Positions 46,112 through 58,739 are shown, counted from the stretch's first letter. The stretch is DNA of 64,000 bases from Maylandia zebra (GCF_041146795.1 NC_135185.1:10349529-10413528), one strand, 5' to 3'. Notes: generated by a model not told the origin, from the letters alone. Translations and numbers: made by a program.

Positions 46112-49100
46112 ATGACAAAGCCAAAAACCAAACCATGCCCTTCCTGTCAGGCCCCAAACACCTGCAACAGGAAGACATGCAGTGGATGCCTGGGCAGCCT
46201 GAACCTAAAGGAGGGATTGAAAAAAAAACAAGAACAGTTTAAAAACAGTAACTGGGCTGCCTCTGTTAAAAAAAAACAGAAATGCGAGCAGGGTGGTTAA
46301 TTCAGCCCAGTTGTCAGTAAGTTTAAAAGTTCTGATCTAATAAGTGGTTGGTCTGGTAGACAATTCTTTATTAATCACAGTTGTCAATGTTTTCTTGTAT
46401 ATCATGAAGTAAGAAACTAACAAGACATGTATATACACATAAAATATTAATTTATAAAAGAGCATAAATAAAAAAGTTATTCACATCAGAATAACATCAT
46501 CACACTAAAGACATCAAACTAGAAAAAACTTGTTAAAAACTATTTTTATTCAAGCTACTTCTGATTTTTAATTTAATCGGCTATTAACTGAGAGACAAAA
46601 CATTTCAAGATGGATTTTATCATACATTTACAGGTTTGGTCACCATAAATACTTTTTAACTATCGACAACAATAAAACAACAAAGATGTGAAACTTAAAG
46701 GTTTGTTATACATCAATTTGCTTACATGAAAGACTGGCTGCATGTTTTTCTTTGTTGTTCTTGCAGGTTTCAAAGCTACATGCCCTGGGCTACCAACCAA
46801 TTCTGTTTCTTGGACAGTTTGACCGTAAGGGCCGTATAGTAGGGGATGTGATCACTCAGATCGAACCAGCAGAAGGTGCTGCACGTGACATCCTCATGAA
46901 GATGAGGAAGCTTTATGAACACCTTCTGAGAAGTAAGATATGCTTTGTCCATTATCTGTAACCAGGTGTCCTTATCAGGTAGCCTATCCTAGCTGTCTTT
47001 GGGTGATACTCATGGTACACCCTAGATAAGAAGGCAGATCATCACGGGGTACATAGAGACAAACAAGATGGTGAGGATGAGGATAGTTAACAGTCACCAG
47101 CTATTCTGTTCTACTCTACTCTATTCTGTTCTATTCTATTATTCAGCCAAGGTTCAGACCAGTAACCTTCTTGCTGTGAGGTGACAGCTGCCCTACGTGT
47201 CCTGTTGCTAACATGAAAATAGTGTTATATCTGCCTTATTACCTCCCCATGTGTCGGTCACATCACCAAAGCTAGCCATACTGAACCTCTGGTGTTACCC
47301 ACCTGAACAATTTTGTATGTGTGTGTGTATAGTATGGTCTTTCACACTCATGTATATACAAATGTAATTTTAAAAATCTTCACGAAAACCAGACCTGATA
47401 ATTCTCTTCGAGACTTTCTAGTATAACAAATGTTATATAATGTTACCAATATGAACACCAAGATTCTTAAATAACTTATATACTTCTTAAGAGGTTACCT
47501 GATTACCTCCCTGAGGTAGTTAGCATCACCATTGTACAAAACTCCTAAGTCACAGTACTAGCTTGAAGTGTCAAATGTTATTCACTACAAAGTCAGGAAA
47601 GTAGTGTCATCAGAGGAAAAAGTCATTATCTATCTGGATTTATAGTCACACTCATTAATTTATTAATGTATAATGTAGAAAAGCACTACAGATGTCACAC
47701 TACCCTAGAGGGCACTTGTACTGAATTATTTGGGTCAGTGAGTGTGCGAGATGACTTATTTGATGCCAATATTTACCAGTTGTATCTTTAGTAAAAACTT
47801 AACTGAAAACATGCAAATCACTACTTATTATGTGTTTATGTGTACTGTACATTTTTTCAACCCATTTTAATGAATGTTTAATATTTAAAATTTTTCAGAA
47901 TTACAAGCTTCACCTCCTGCTAAAAGTTCTACACCAGCAGCTGGACCATCCTCTGCTGACAGTGTCGATGCTGGACCAGTCCCAGACCCAGAGGCTCTAA
48001 ACGAGGAATTTATTCTTCATTTAGAGCCTGTACCAACATCTTCCCTCTGTCAGCCTCCTGCATCCTCCTCTCCATCTCTGCTTCCTCCTGCATCCTCCTC
48101 TCCATCTCTGCTTCCTCCTGCATCCTCCTCTCCATCTCTGCTTCCTCCTGCATCCTCCTCTCCATCTCTGCTTCCTCCTGCATCCTCCTCTTCATCTCTG
48201 CTTTCTCCTGCATCCTCCTCTCCATCTCTGCTTCATCCTGCATCCTCCTCTCCATCTCTGCTTCCTCCTGCATCCTCCTCTCCATCTCTGCTTCCTCCTG
48301 CATCCTCCTCTTCATCTCTGCTTTCTCCTGCATCCTCCTCTCCATCTCCACATCCTGCATCTCCCTCAATTTCTACGGTGTACACCTCGGATGTCCCAAA
48401 CAAAAAAAGGACAAGGAAAGGTTAGACGTTATGGTATTGTAAATGTACGAAACACATGACATGTTCGTTAAGTTTGTTAAGATTTCTTTTTCTTAATTTT
48501 TGCATTTTTTCCAGTTTTACAGAACTCATGTAAATATTTCATTTGTTATTTTTCAGAATGCCGAAAACACCGTACACAGAAGATTTTCAAATATGAAGAG
48601 ATAGTAGACAGGAGATTTGTAAATGTAAGTAATTTAGCCCGCTGTTGTGCAGATTTGTTTGCGTCTTTGGACTTCCCGGATTTGAACTGTGCCTGACTGA
48701 ATATCCATAAGCTTTTGTATTTGATGAATCTACACTAATTCAGCCACTGAGTCAGGATTTCACTCCAAATAGGACATTAAATAATAACAGACCACCTGAT
48801 ACGACTTGGTCATGCTGCCTTCCTGATGTTTACGTTCTTTAAAGTCCTCCTGACATCATGCTCAGAAGGAGTGATTGATGTGGAGGTGCTCCTTCCCATT
48901 CAGTAACATCTGCTTCAGTTAGTTTTGCTTGTGAGCCACAATGTAAGCAGTGTTGCTTTGCTGACATGCACTCGATGCTGGCAGTACAAGCATTGTAGTG
49001 GTTCTTATGTTTTTGTAAACTAATTGTATAATATATTGAGCCATTCAATAGTACACAAATGTTTATAAGCTCCTTTTTGTATGCAACTTGCATGTCTTTC

Positions 49101-49716
49101 TTAATTAATTGTTTGTTTATATCATGTTTTTCAGGAAAAAGAAGAAGTTAAAGTCAAGTGGAAGCCTTGCTCAACATGGTATGTAGTAACAACTTTGTTG
49201 GACGGGAACAGACATTCATATTGTTGATAAATAGTTATCAACTCAATTTGAATTCATGTATTTGGACTAAAGTAAATTGGGAGCTTTTAGCTATCGAGCT
49301 CCTCTTCTGTGAGGAGCTTGATAGCTGTCCACCTCCAAAGTCCATTATGAGTTTTTGGAGGTGGACATGGTCAACACTTTTAAGAGTAGGCATAAGACTT
49401 TACTTCTTTATAGAGCTTATAGTTAGGGCTGGTTCAGCAGGTTCCAATGGATCGTGGCTGCTGCTGTGGTCCTGCTTGACATCTACTACATATATTAATA
49501 CTCTCTGACTTGATTTGATTAATTTATATTACAATGAAGGTGTATAAAGCATGACATGAATATAGAAGATATTTCATCCTAAAAAATTGTCATATGTCAC
49601 AACCTAAATTGTCCTATTTTGTGTGTGGTTGTCGTTGTTGTTTGTTATGTTTTTCTCCTGACAGTGGCAAAGTGTGGGATGACACATGGGAACCTGCGCA
49701 GTTTTACACACAGTAA
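46112..49716 (+). CDS. Zinc-ribbon / chromodomain-like accessory protein of the KDZ element
   Basis: Function unknown. Exons: 46,110-about 46,297 (ATG 46,112; CPSCQAPNTCNRKTCSGC, a CxxC-x5-C-x4-CxxC zinc ribbon, then Lys-rich), 46,767-46,932, 47,899-48,420, 48,557-48,624, 49,135-49,178 and 49,665-49,716. The last five join in phase at GT-AG borders. The third holds about ten PPASSSPSLL-like units. The last three together encode FKYEEIVDRRFVN, then EKEEVKVKWKP and DDTWEPAQFY, which align with the chromodomain pattern (aromatic, E-x-x-D-R-R, VKWK, DxTWEP). Chromodomains bind methylated histone tails. The second cage aromatic after WK is replaced. The splice linking the zinc-ribbon exon to the second exon is not resolved; they could be separate transcripts. 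AATAAA follows at about 49,783. Confidence 0.65.
48051..48350 (+). repeat. 30-bp minisatellite inside the accessory gene
   Basis: About ten tandem copies of a 30-bp unit (cctcctgcatcctcctctcc plus ten more bases) encode a 10-residue Pro/Ser/Leu repeat in the plus frame. The unit length keeps the frame. The opposite strand reads as a Glu/Met/Arg coiled-coil-like frame, which is a shadow. Confidence 0.9.
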
Positions 49717-49780
49717 ACCAGGCACCACAGGTCGCAGAGATCGCACAGTTCACAGCTTGTAGTTCAGCATAAAAGTTCAA

Positions 49781-49788
49781 AATAAAAT
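49781..49788 (+). terminator. Poly(A) signal of the accessory gene
   Basis: AATAAA lies about 67 bp after the stop at 49,714-49,716, in caaaataaaatat, and is followed by a TG-rich region. Confidence 0.6.
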
Positions 49789-49829
49789 ATTTACTATACA
49801 TTTCAACCAGTGTCAGTCTCTGTTTCACT

Positions 49830-51225
49830 CTCTAATTGTGGCTTAAGTACCTAACATATTCATGAATCTGATCGATCAATAATATCTTCCCTGCACTCGA
49901 CATCTCATAGTTTTACATATCAGCCAACATTATTGTCTACATCCTCATAAATATAGAAGTGACTTGCTTATTATAACATATTACAAGGTAAAGTAATACT
50001 GCACTGCACGTATAGTGAGTAACACCTACTGTGTATGGGAGCCTAAAGCAAAGTTAACTGCACCAGTACCAGCTTCAGAACATATTGTATATTATATGTT
50101 TCTACCTTTTTGTAATGTGTCATGTTTAGATGCAGTGACAATTGCACATTTGGAGTTGTGGTCATATGTGGTCTTTATATACAGGGTATTAAAAAAAATT
50201 GACATTTTTTGCTATTTTTCTTGTTTGTTTGCACAATATTATTGTGTACATATTACATATGTAACATTATTGTTAATATTATTATTAGATATCAAAGATA
50301 CAATTTGATTGAGGGTTTTCCTGTCATAATTTCAATAAAAATGCAATTACACACGTAAACAATAGGATCAAAATAAACTTTTAAAAAGTCTGTTGATCAA
50401 ATGCTGATTTTCAAAACATTCTAGAGGAAAACAGAGATAAAATAATCTGAACAGTAACAGTGATTGTGGATGATGATGGAGGCTTCAATGGATTATTCTG
50501 TTTCAATCAATAGGTTTGTATCTATGACAATAATTTGATAAGTTTAACAGGTTGGTTTAGGCCTGGCAATACAGCAAATATTCACAAACTTTTGTTTTTG
50601 AAGAATGTTTATCTTTTTTGGGATGAAGCTATCTGGCAAAATGAGACAACCCTTTTAACCTAATCTTTATGTCTTTTTTGTGGCTATGATACTGGATTTT
50701 GGTTTGATGCATATGCAGGTTACAGCTGGGGAATGGCAGTATGTTGTGGATTGATTTGGCATGTTCAACCACTGTTACACCAAACTCTCTCACTTATAAC
50801 ATGATGAAGGCCTCTTACTCAGTGTCATGGATTTTCTATACTTTTGGGGACACAGGGCCAAAGTCTGAGGCAATAAGTCAGATCAAAGAAGGCAATGATT
50901 CTAAAATGGGAGTTTACTTATGTCATTATATATATCCAGGAATATGTGCCAGAGGATAGTTGTCATGAAATCAATATTAAATCAAAGTATTCCTTAATGA
51001 CCACAGCTGGCATGAGTTCTCCAAAGCTGCCTGCTGTCTCAGGATCTGTCTCCAAAAAGGACCAGGGAGCGCTAACATGTTATGTTCTAAACTGATGAAG
51101 AAAATGCACATTAAACATAGTATAAACTTACTGAGTGAAGTAATGTCAAGAGGATTCCTTTAGCTCCTATTGGGTTGGTTCCTTGATCAATGCAATACAG
51201 AATCATTAATCTGGTTTTATGTAAT
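49830..51225. other. KDZ-element interior without a recognised gene
   Basis: AT-rich DNA between the accessory gene and the Tc1-like fragment. A possible element end, acagggtattaaaaaaaatt, at about 50,186 has no visible partner. Short open frames show no known motif. Confidence 0.4.
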
Positions 51226-51229
51226 GTCC

Positions 51230-52010
51230 TCAAAACATGTCAAAATGAGGCTCACTAGTCTGTGTGGCCTCCACATGCCTGTATGACCTCCCTACAACAT
51301 CTGGGCATGCTCCTGATGAAGTGGCAGATGCTCTCCTGATGGATCTCCTCCCAGACTCCAGGACTAAAGCATCTGCCCACTCCTGGACATTTTGTGGTGC
51401 AGTTGGTGGATGGAGCGAGACATAATGTCCCAGATGTCCTCAATTGGATTCAGTTCTGGGGAATGGGCGGGCCAGTCCACAGCATCAATGCCTTCGTCTT
51501 GCAGGAACTGCTGACACACTCCAGCCACATGAGGTCTAGGATTGTCTTGCATGAGGAGGAACCCGGGGCCAACCGCACCAGCATATGGTCTCACAAGGGG
51601 TCTGAGGATCTCATCTCAGTACCTAATGGCAGTCAGGCTACCTCTGCCGAACACATGGAGGGCTGTGCAGCTCCCCAAAGAAATGCCACCCCACACCAAA
51701 ACTGACCCACTGCCAAACTCATGCTGGAGGATGTTGCAGGAAGCAGAAGGTTCTCCACAGCGTCTCCAGACTGTCACAAGTGCTCAGTGTGAACCTGCTT
51801 TCATCTGTGAGGAGCACAGGGCGCCAGTGGCAAAGTTTCCAATCTTTGTGTTGTCTGGCAAATGCCAAACATACGGCACTGTGTTGGGCTGTAAGCACAA
51901 CCCCACCTGTGGACGTCGGGCCCTCATACCACCCTCATGGAGTCCATTTCTGACCGTTTGAGCAGACGTGCACATTTGTGGCCTGCTGGAGGTCATTTTG
52001 CACAGCTCTG
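51230..52010 (-). mobile_element. Degraded Tc1-like transposon fragment inside the KDZ element
   Basis: The minus strand gives GPGFLLMQDNPRPHVAGVCQ, FLQDEGIDAVDWPAHSPELN, PIEDIWDIMSRSIHQ, RSMPRCCREVIQACGGHTD and, further upstream, TIGNFATGALCSSQMKAGSH-like blocks, as in a known fish Tc1-like family. Frames are shifted several times and both terminal repeats are missing or unrecognised, so it is dead. Confidence 0.75.
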
Positions 52011-52524
52011 GCCTTTCTTTCCTACCCCACAGTACCTTCCCTTACCATTTGTTTCCTACTCTTTTACTTCTTCTTTGATGACGGTTGTCTTTCTAGATAA
52101 GCAATTTCATTTGCTCTGGGGCGAGTCAATGGCTCGGGTGCATTCTGGGACTGTCAGTTCACCAGTGTGCTGGCATGCTTCTTAACAAACACACCACTAC
52201 AGCAAACATCTCAATTGTACTTGTTGATTTCTTGGACAAAACACTGAACAAAAAATGTACTTGTGAGTGTGCTGCCTGGTGCTTTTAAATTTTGTGATTA
52301 TTTGAGCAGCCCAGAAAGCATCCCATGAATTAAATTATGTTATCGTATCTGAACATGTGCACGAGTCATTAACTTAGATGGGAAATAATGATTCAGGGTA
52401 AACAACTGCACCAAGGAAATTCCATTTTTCTTCTCAAAATGTAAAATGTCTGTTGAAAAATCACATTGAACAGAGATGTGATTAACTTTTTATTTTACCA
52501 AACATAACATCAATGATGACACAA

Positions 52525-55319
52525 TCAGTCTTCATCAGAAGTGCTCAAATCACTCTCAGTGGCATCGTCTGGAATGTCCTCCTCCGAGTCCATTTCCAGG
52601 AGTGGTTGGTGGCTGAGGATTCTCTTGTACACGTCCTTTACTTTGAGCATTTCAGCTTTCAGTTCACTTTGTTTTTTTAAAACCAGGCTACAGAGTCCCT
52701 TCTGTGCATCCTCCGACATGCCAACAAAGGAGGCTGTAAAAAGAACAAAACAAATAAATATGAGAAAAGTAAAAAAAACAAACAACAAAAAAACATCACC
52801 TCATAAACACAAGGAATTAGGATGCTGTAATTAAACATTTTTTTAAAAGGGAGAAGGCAGTGTTAGCTAGCAATCTAGATATAGGTAAAAGATCCAGTAA
52901 GACTTTAGCATCTGCTCTTATTTTCAATCGATTCATCAAAAAATTAATAAATAAATAAAGTGCTTACAGTCTGAGGAGATTGTCCCCAACACCACAGAAC
53001 GCATTCGCAACACTGTCCAGTGATGCTGCATCTCCCTGCAAAGGATCATCTCCTCCTCTCTCAGGCGCCTCACAGCCATCACCTTCTCAAAGACCTCTTT
53101 GTCCGGAGGTCAGCAGCAGCTACAGTTTAACAACATCAGATGGGAAAACATAGCAGCATATTATGATTCAAGAACAAAACATTCAACTACTGCTCAGATA
53201 CTGGGAGTTTGTTTAAAAAGGATATTTAGAAATCAAGAGCTTACGTTCACTTGTGCTCTGCCAGGGCCAAATATCGGTCTGCATGAGGGCATCACTGGAT
53301 ACGATTTGCTTTGTTGGTTCAGCGAGCTTGTTGTAGTCGTCAACAGCAGCCGCCAAGCGTTTCTTCTCAACTAAGATGACCTTGCGAATTCTGTGTCGCC
53401 TCTTGTTGCTATCTGTAAATAATCATAAAAAATTCACACCTTCACATAATGTATATAGTTTCATTTTAATCTACACTCATCAATTTGTTTGCTAGAACAA
53501 ATCACATCCAGCTTAAACAAACCTGGATCTGATTTGATTCTGTTTACAAAGTAGCTGCACAAGCTGTACAAACTGAGCATCAAACGGTCCGTTTCAAAGA
53601 AACTGGGACGTACCATTTTGTCTGTAAAGACTTTGTGTTCGCACTCTGATGATGACGACAAGCTCCTCTATTCGTGCCTGCAACGCTCCAAGGCTGCCAT
53701 CAGTTAGATCACTTTCTAAGTGAGAGGAATATTAATCAGAATACAGGATGAGTAACAGTCACCAAACTACAGTGGACTCTGTAATCACTGACTTGATGAC
53801 ATTCATTATAAGACATCTGGAGCCTTCATGTGCTGCTATCTCATGATGATCATGAGATAACAAGTATGTTGGTGTTCAGGTTTATAAAACCAACTAGTAC
53901 GACATCATTTCAACCCAGGTTCTATCCAATTTGATGAAACGCAACAACTCTGCCATAAATTTGCTTTTACAAGGCTTATTTTTCATTGTTTGTTGACACT
54001 GTCAGAAAGATCTTAACTCTAAGTTCTTTAATGAGGCCATGGTGGGTCCTATTGTTATACATGAGTGCATTATATTGAGACTCACCTTCAGCCCATTTCT
54101 GCACATCGGCCACCCATTGCTGCAGTGTGTCGTCATCCACACCCAGCTCATTTCTGGTCGCATTCAGGCTCTCCACTTGTTCTCTAAGGATCCTTATGAT
54201 CTAAGAATGCATTCATAAATGTCATTCATATTGACATTAAAAGAGTACTGGTGTTTTCCCCCATTACCACACACATTAAAATGGGTGTTGAAAAAATGAC
54301 CTTTAGATATCGCTGGCTCAAAGTGCGGCCCAGTTGTTCCACTTTCCTTTTGTTCCACCCCAAAGCCAGGAGGGTCAGCATGTCTGTTCGCCCTGCATTT
54401 CAGTTAGTATACAAATTAGAATTAATGAGCAGGAGACTGAGTGGAATCTCAGACACGGACACACACCTGCTTTAGACATGTACTTCGTTGTGATGGCCGC
54501 CCTAGAAAGGAAACTGTTTACTTGTTCCACCTCTTCTCCAACTGTTGAACCGGCCCCATCCTGAAACGCACCTCCCCATTTGATCTATGGAAAGGAGGTC
54601 ACAATACATGACTGCTGAATTCATTCAACCTTATAACAAAATGTCTCAAACTAATCCAAAACTACAAGCTGCAGTATACCTCGCATTTCCAAGTGTGAGC
54701 CTTTGCATGCATGACGGAGAGAAAAGGACGCATTGACAAGAGGTTCCTCAGCTCAGGGCACTGCTGAGCCACCTTGGTTAAATAGGGGAAATATTTACAG
54801 GCCACATCGGAGCAAAGGAACGTAATATGTCCTGGGATGCTAGCTGCCAACTTCCTCTGGAGAAAAAGGGGGTAAGCAAAGATCTCCCCTCGAAACATGT
54901 TCAATGCAGCTAAGAGGACTCCGTGGCGACAAACAGCTATTTCCACGCCCTCCTCATCCAACTTCCCAGTGGACTTTTTGGACGACTCCTTTGCTGCAGT
55001 CCAAGATGAAGATCCGCACAACCCTTTCCCCGGGACCTATACACTCAAAGATTTTAACATAAAAGATATGACATGATTAAGCCCTATCAGGGACAAACTT
55101 TTTAAAACAAATGCATAACAATTAGCTGAATTAGCCTCGAGTCACACAAGACCTCAGATCTCCCCAGGACAGCACTGATAACACAAAATAAAAATCATGT
55201 TGTTTTTTTTAAATACACATGGTGACAAAATTAAGTAAACATTAAGATAAAGTAAAGTAAATAGTATTACGACAACACCAAGAGAAAAATAAAAAAAAAT
55301 ATCGACCCATCCATATATG

Positions 55320-55360
<41 letters not shown>

Positions 55361-57182
55361 ATGTGTATATGGTTACGGCATTAACGTCATTTTAACAAGA
55401 GTAACGCTAACAGCACTAATATATATATATATGTGTATCTTACATGATTTGTGTGTCTCTGGATGTATTTCACAAACTCAGCAACTTCCTCATCTTTTTC
55501 AATGAAGACACCTTCAAAGTTCCCCTGCTCTGAAGTGCTGAACGAACACAGTGACAGTTGTTTGAAAAGAAACATTAAAATACATTTTTCTACAAATCCA
55601 TATTTGACTTATGTACACAATGCATAACGTACCTTGCATTAGACTGAAAGCGATAAAGCTTGCGGTTTCCATCAACTGAGACGGCAAGCATGTCTGGAGT
55701 GCAGGCAGGGCAGCTAAAGCATGGCTCCTTGCACATCCTGTCCACCTCAAACTTTACAGCACTCCACTCCAAGAAACTTTTACTGAAGGCATCAGCTGAT
55801 ATTCGGCCATTCTTTTACATAGAGGACATACAACAGAATATTCAAGGACAGTCATCATAAACATTGATTTGCACAATTTCCTTAAACTTAGCAAATTTAG
55901 AAACTCACCCTTCCAAAATGGGCTGTTCGTTCATCCAGCATTTTGACAAATGCCTTAAGTGACATCCCTGGTGCAGCTTCTTAATGTCATAGAAAGACTG
56001 AAAGACATCCATTGAAAACAGGGTGCAGAAATTTAAGGTGCCAGGCCAATATCCACTACCCAGGATGTCCTTAACTGAGGGGGACCACATTAGGCTACAG
56101 CTGGTGCAGCTCACCACTGGCAGTGCAAGGTTATAACGGCCTTTAGAAAGGATAAGGATAAATTCAGTCATGGCTCAAAGCATTCATTTTTTTCATGTTG
56201 TTTTCAAATCGGTCTGGTAAATCCAAATGACCTTTGACAGGTGCCCACATATACTGCGGGCCGAGGGTAATTAAAACCAAGATAGCAATGCACAATTTGC
56301 AATAAAACCTCCAAACACATCTATTGTGTATGTAGTGTGTGACAAAAGGGCAACTTACCATTTATGGTTACAAGAGCCACAATTGCACCGGGTGAAACCT
56401 CAACGTTACCTGCTGGGCAGTCACACACAGTCTGGTCTTTGCACAGGCAACAGTCGAACTAACATTAAAACACACAATATATATAAAAAGAATTAGAAAT
56501 TAACTGATACACAATAAATATACAATAACAGCACCCACTCATACTCATACATAGCAAGAAATGCATAAGACTTAAAAACTGTACCTATTGGCTTGTGAAA
56601 CTCTGATGAAGGCTGCAAAAACCCTCCTGTTACTGCCTCTCTGTTGTGCAGGACAAAGCGTGTGTGAACTGCAATATCACAGTCAGCACAAAGGAATGGA
56701 AGAGGCAGGCAGTCCAGACACCTCACAACTACTTGTTTGCCACACTGACACACACGGTGTGACTGTGGATCCAGAGTAGCTAACATATTGTCTATAAGAC
56801 AAGGCCTGGCCTCTTTCCACTTTTGCGAGGACACCATATTTCTGATCGCCCAGTGAGTAGCAGCTGACTCAGACGACGTCTCACAAGTCATGGCTGCGTC
56901 CTCTTCTCCATCCTCCAACAACTGAAGGAGCTCCTGACGAAGCACCTCAGTTCCATACACTAACAGAAAAAAAATAAAGAAAGGAAGAAACTCTGAAAAA
57001 CACTCTAGGCAGTATGTTTCTTAGGACTCCACAAAAGCCCTGCATAACTCAACTATAACAACAAATATAAAAGTAAACAGAAATCACAATATATACAAGA
57101 AGGTAAAGTACCTTTTGTTGGGTTGACACTGGCAACATAACTAGGTTCTTCACGTGGACATTGATGCTGCTCTCTGGACAGT

Positions 57183-57213
<31 letters not shown>

Positions 57214-57994
57214 TGAAGAATATTTACTTACTGAAATTCTTTGGTGAAAACAAGTTGTGAGATAAAATCAATGGTTGTGTGAACACTGACCACGTGGCAT
57301 GCAACTAGTACTTCGACTGGTTGATGGTCTTTGAGGAATAAAAGCTCCCTGTCTGTCACGTTTTTTCCAGCGCACTGGTCTTGGCTGAGGTTCACTCTGT
57401 GCATCATTCTACGCAATTAACAAGGAAAAAAGGGAACACCTAAAATACAGTCTATGATTAAAGCAAAGATTATAAAACATGTTAAGTTAACCAACTTAAT
57501 TTGACATAAACTTAAAAAAAAAATTCAAATAACATAACGTTTACTCCGTACAAAATATTAGACAAGCGTGTTCCCTCTTTAACAACTGTTTCCACTAAAA
57601 ATGTTACCTGCATATCTTGAAGGAGTTCGTCAGCAGCCTGAAGCTCTTCCTCCAGCTCGGGATCCTCTGAATCACTCATTTGCAAGCTAAAGAGGAAAGA
57701 GATTTTTGCAGAACTCAGTGACATAAACACATAACTAACGCAATTCAAATGATTTTCAGTCTTGGCGCTCCGGTTAATGTTAGCAATTAACGTTAGCATC
57801 ATCAGTTTGTAAAGAGCTAGCAGAACTCTTAGCGCAAAAACTGCTTTACGCACCATGTGAGGGTATTTTGCAGCACACAAGTCCTTTAACGTTTGTAATA
57901 GATTTAATCCATCATCGTTGGATTAAATGGCTAATGCTGCAGTAGACACGTGTAGTCGTTACCTAGCAAGCATGCTGACGGTAGCTGTAGCCAT
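52525..57994 (-). CDS. KDZ-family transposase, about 16 exons
   Basis: Coding exons (all minus): 57,963-57,994 (possible first, MATATVSMLA), 57,608-57,686, 57,291-57,408, 57,112-57,171, 56,585-56,959, 56,359-56,458, 55,909-56,140, 55,633-55,811, 55,444-55,537, 54,680-55,036, 54,467-54,584, 54,301-54,392, 54,086-54,200, 53,614-53,715, 53,245-53,412, 52,968-53,096 and 52,525-52,733 (stop 52,525-52,527), about 840 residues. An acidic N-terminus precedes a CxC-type cysteine cluster (CQCGKQVVVRCLDCLPLPFL and CADCDIAVHTR). The core has VSVDGNRKLYRF (first Asp, 55,671-55,673), CRHGVLLAALNMFRGEIFAY, CSDVACKYFPYL (second Asp, 54,806-54,808), MHAKAHTWKCE and GEEVEQVNSFLS (Glu motif). The acidic C-terminus ends STSDED. 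Exon 55,909-56,140 contains a one-base frame change near 55,980, and the join 56,585/56,458 is out of phase, so this copy is probably inactive unless these are sequencing errors. Confidence 0.85.
55322..55358 (+). repeat. (AC)n microsatellite in a transposase intron
   Basis: A short AC run in the intron between the exons at 55,036 and 55,444. Confidence 0.9.
57183..57212 (+). repeat. Poly-G run
   Basis: About 30 G (poly-C on the transposase sense strand) just upstream of the acceptor used at 57,171. Such runs are error-prone in sequencing. Confidence 0.9.
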
Positions 57995-58194
57995 TTTTAA
58001 ATACATTACACCGTTTCCGAGATCAGTCACCTCTGTTTGTTTGAAGCGTTTATGAAAAAACAAACTTTGAAACACACATCAAGGTATTACTTTAAATATA
58101 TGTATTTTTTACATACCTGCATTAGAATCAATCAGTTCCGCCTCATTTTCTTATTCTTATAAATGGGTCTCTCTGTTCTCCCATCAGCCTTTGC

Positions 58195-58739
58195 GTCTGA
58201 TTGGCTGGAGCCGAGCGCGTCCAAAACTAACAGGAGTGGTGAATGAATCTATAAATGTGTTTTACGTGTGAAATGAAAATAATAAACCTAACAAAGGATT
58301 ATGTACGTTAAATCTGCGCACTTTCAGATCGTGAATCAGTTTGGAAAACACTGTGTGATGGCCACAACATGAAGCGATTTTATTGTTGAATTATCAGTGA
58401 TACTTTCGTGTTTTTGTTGAGAAATGTTAACGATGTCATTAAAAGAAAGCATTAAATTAGGGAGAAAAACCCGTTCGCGGAGAGGGTCCCCGGTTCTCCA
58501 GTTAGATTGTGCTTCACGGCGTCATGTTTCGCCGTGACGGGGTTATTATTGGAGTAAATGGATGGCTGGAGCCTCTGCTCGAAGCGTCTCTGATCGCCGC
58601 GAGCGGGTTCATATTGGAATGAATTGACAACCCACAGCGTCACATAAAAACGTGGAAGGGTACCTTAGGCGTCAGCATGAGAAGTTAAGGGACGTGACAA
58701 ATCGTCATTATTTTACGCGTCGGGAGTGAGAACGGGTTG
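58195..58739. repeat. Right 545-bp terminal inverted repeat of the KDZ element
   Basis: It ends gtgagaacgggttg. It is the gap-free complement of 44,747-45,291, and the target duplication TTCAGGA follows at 58,740-58,746. Confidence 0.9.

Larger units (their letters stand above)
44747..58739. mobile_element. KDZ (Zisupton-like) DNA transposon, 13,993 bp, with long inverted repeats and two genes
   Basis: The two ends (44,747-45,291 and 58,195-58,739) are inverted copies of equal length, 545 bp, with only about five mismatches that I could find, most at the inner edge. A 7-bp direct repeat flanks the whole. Inside are a minus-strand KDZ transposase gene and a plus-strand chromodomain-like gene, each transcribed inward from its own end, plus a degraded Tc1-like fragment (about 51,230-52,010). 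Published Zisupton of platyfish is about 11 kb with 8-bp duplications and a Ulp1 protease region; I see no Ulp1 domain here, so this is a different KDZ lineage. The close match of the ends points to recent insertion. Confidence 0.85.

Noticed and set aside
48010-48369. Minus-strand frame of Glu/Met/Arg repeats (coiled-coil-like)
   Set aside because: It is the complement of the 30-bp minisatellite coding for Pro/Ser repeats on the plus strand, where exon borders support coding.
50180-50210. Possible mariner end (acagggtattaaaaaaaatt)
   Set aside because: No inverted partner or transposase nearby, so a chance match is as likely.
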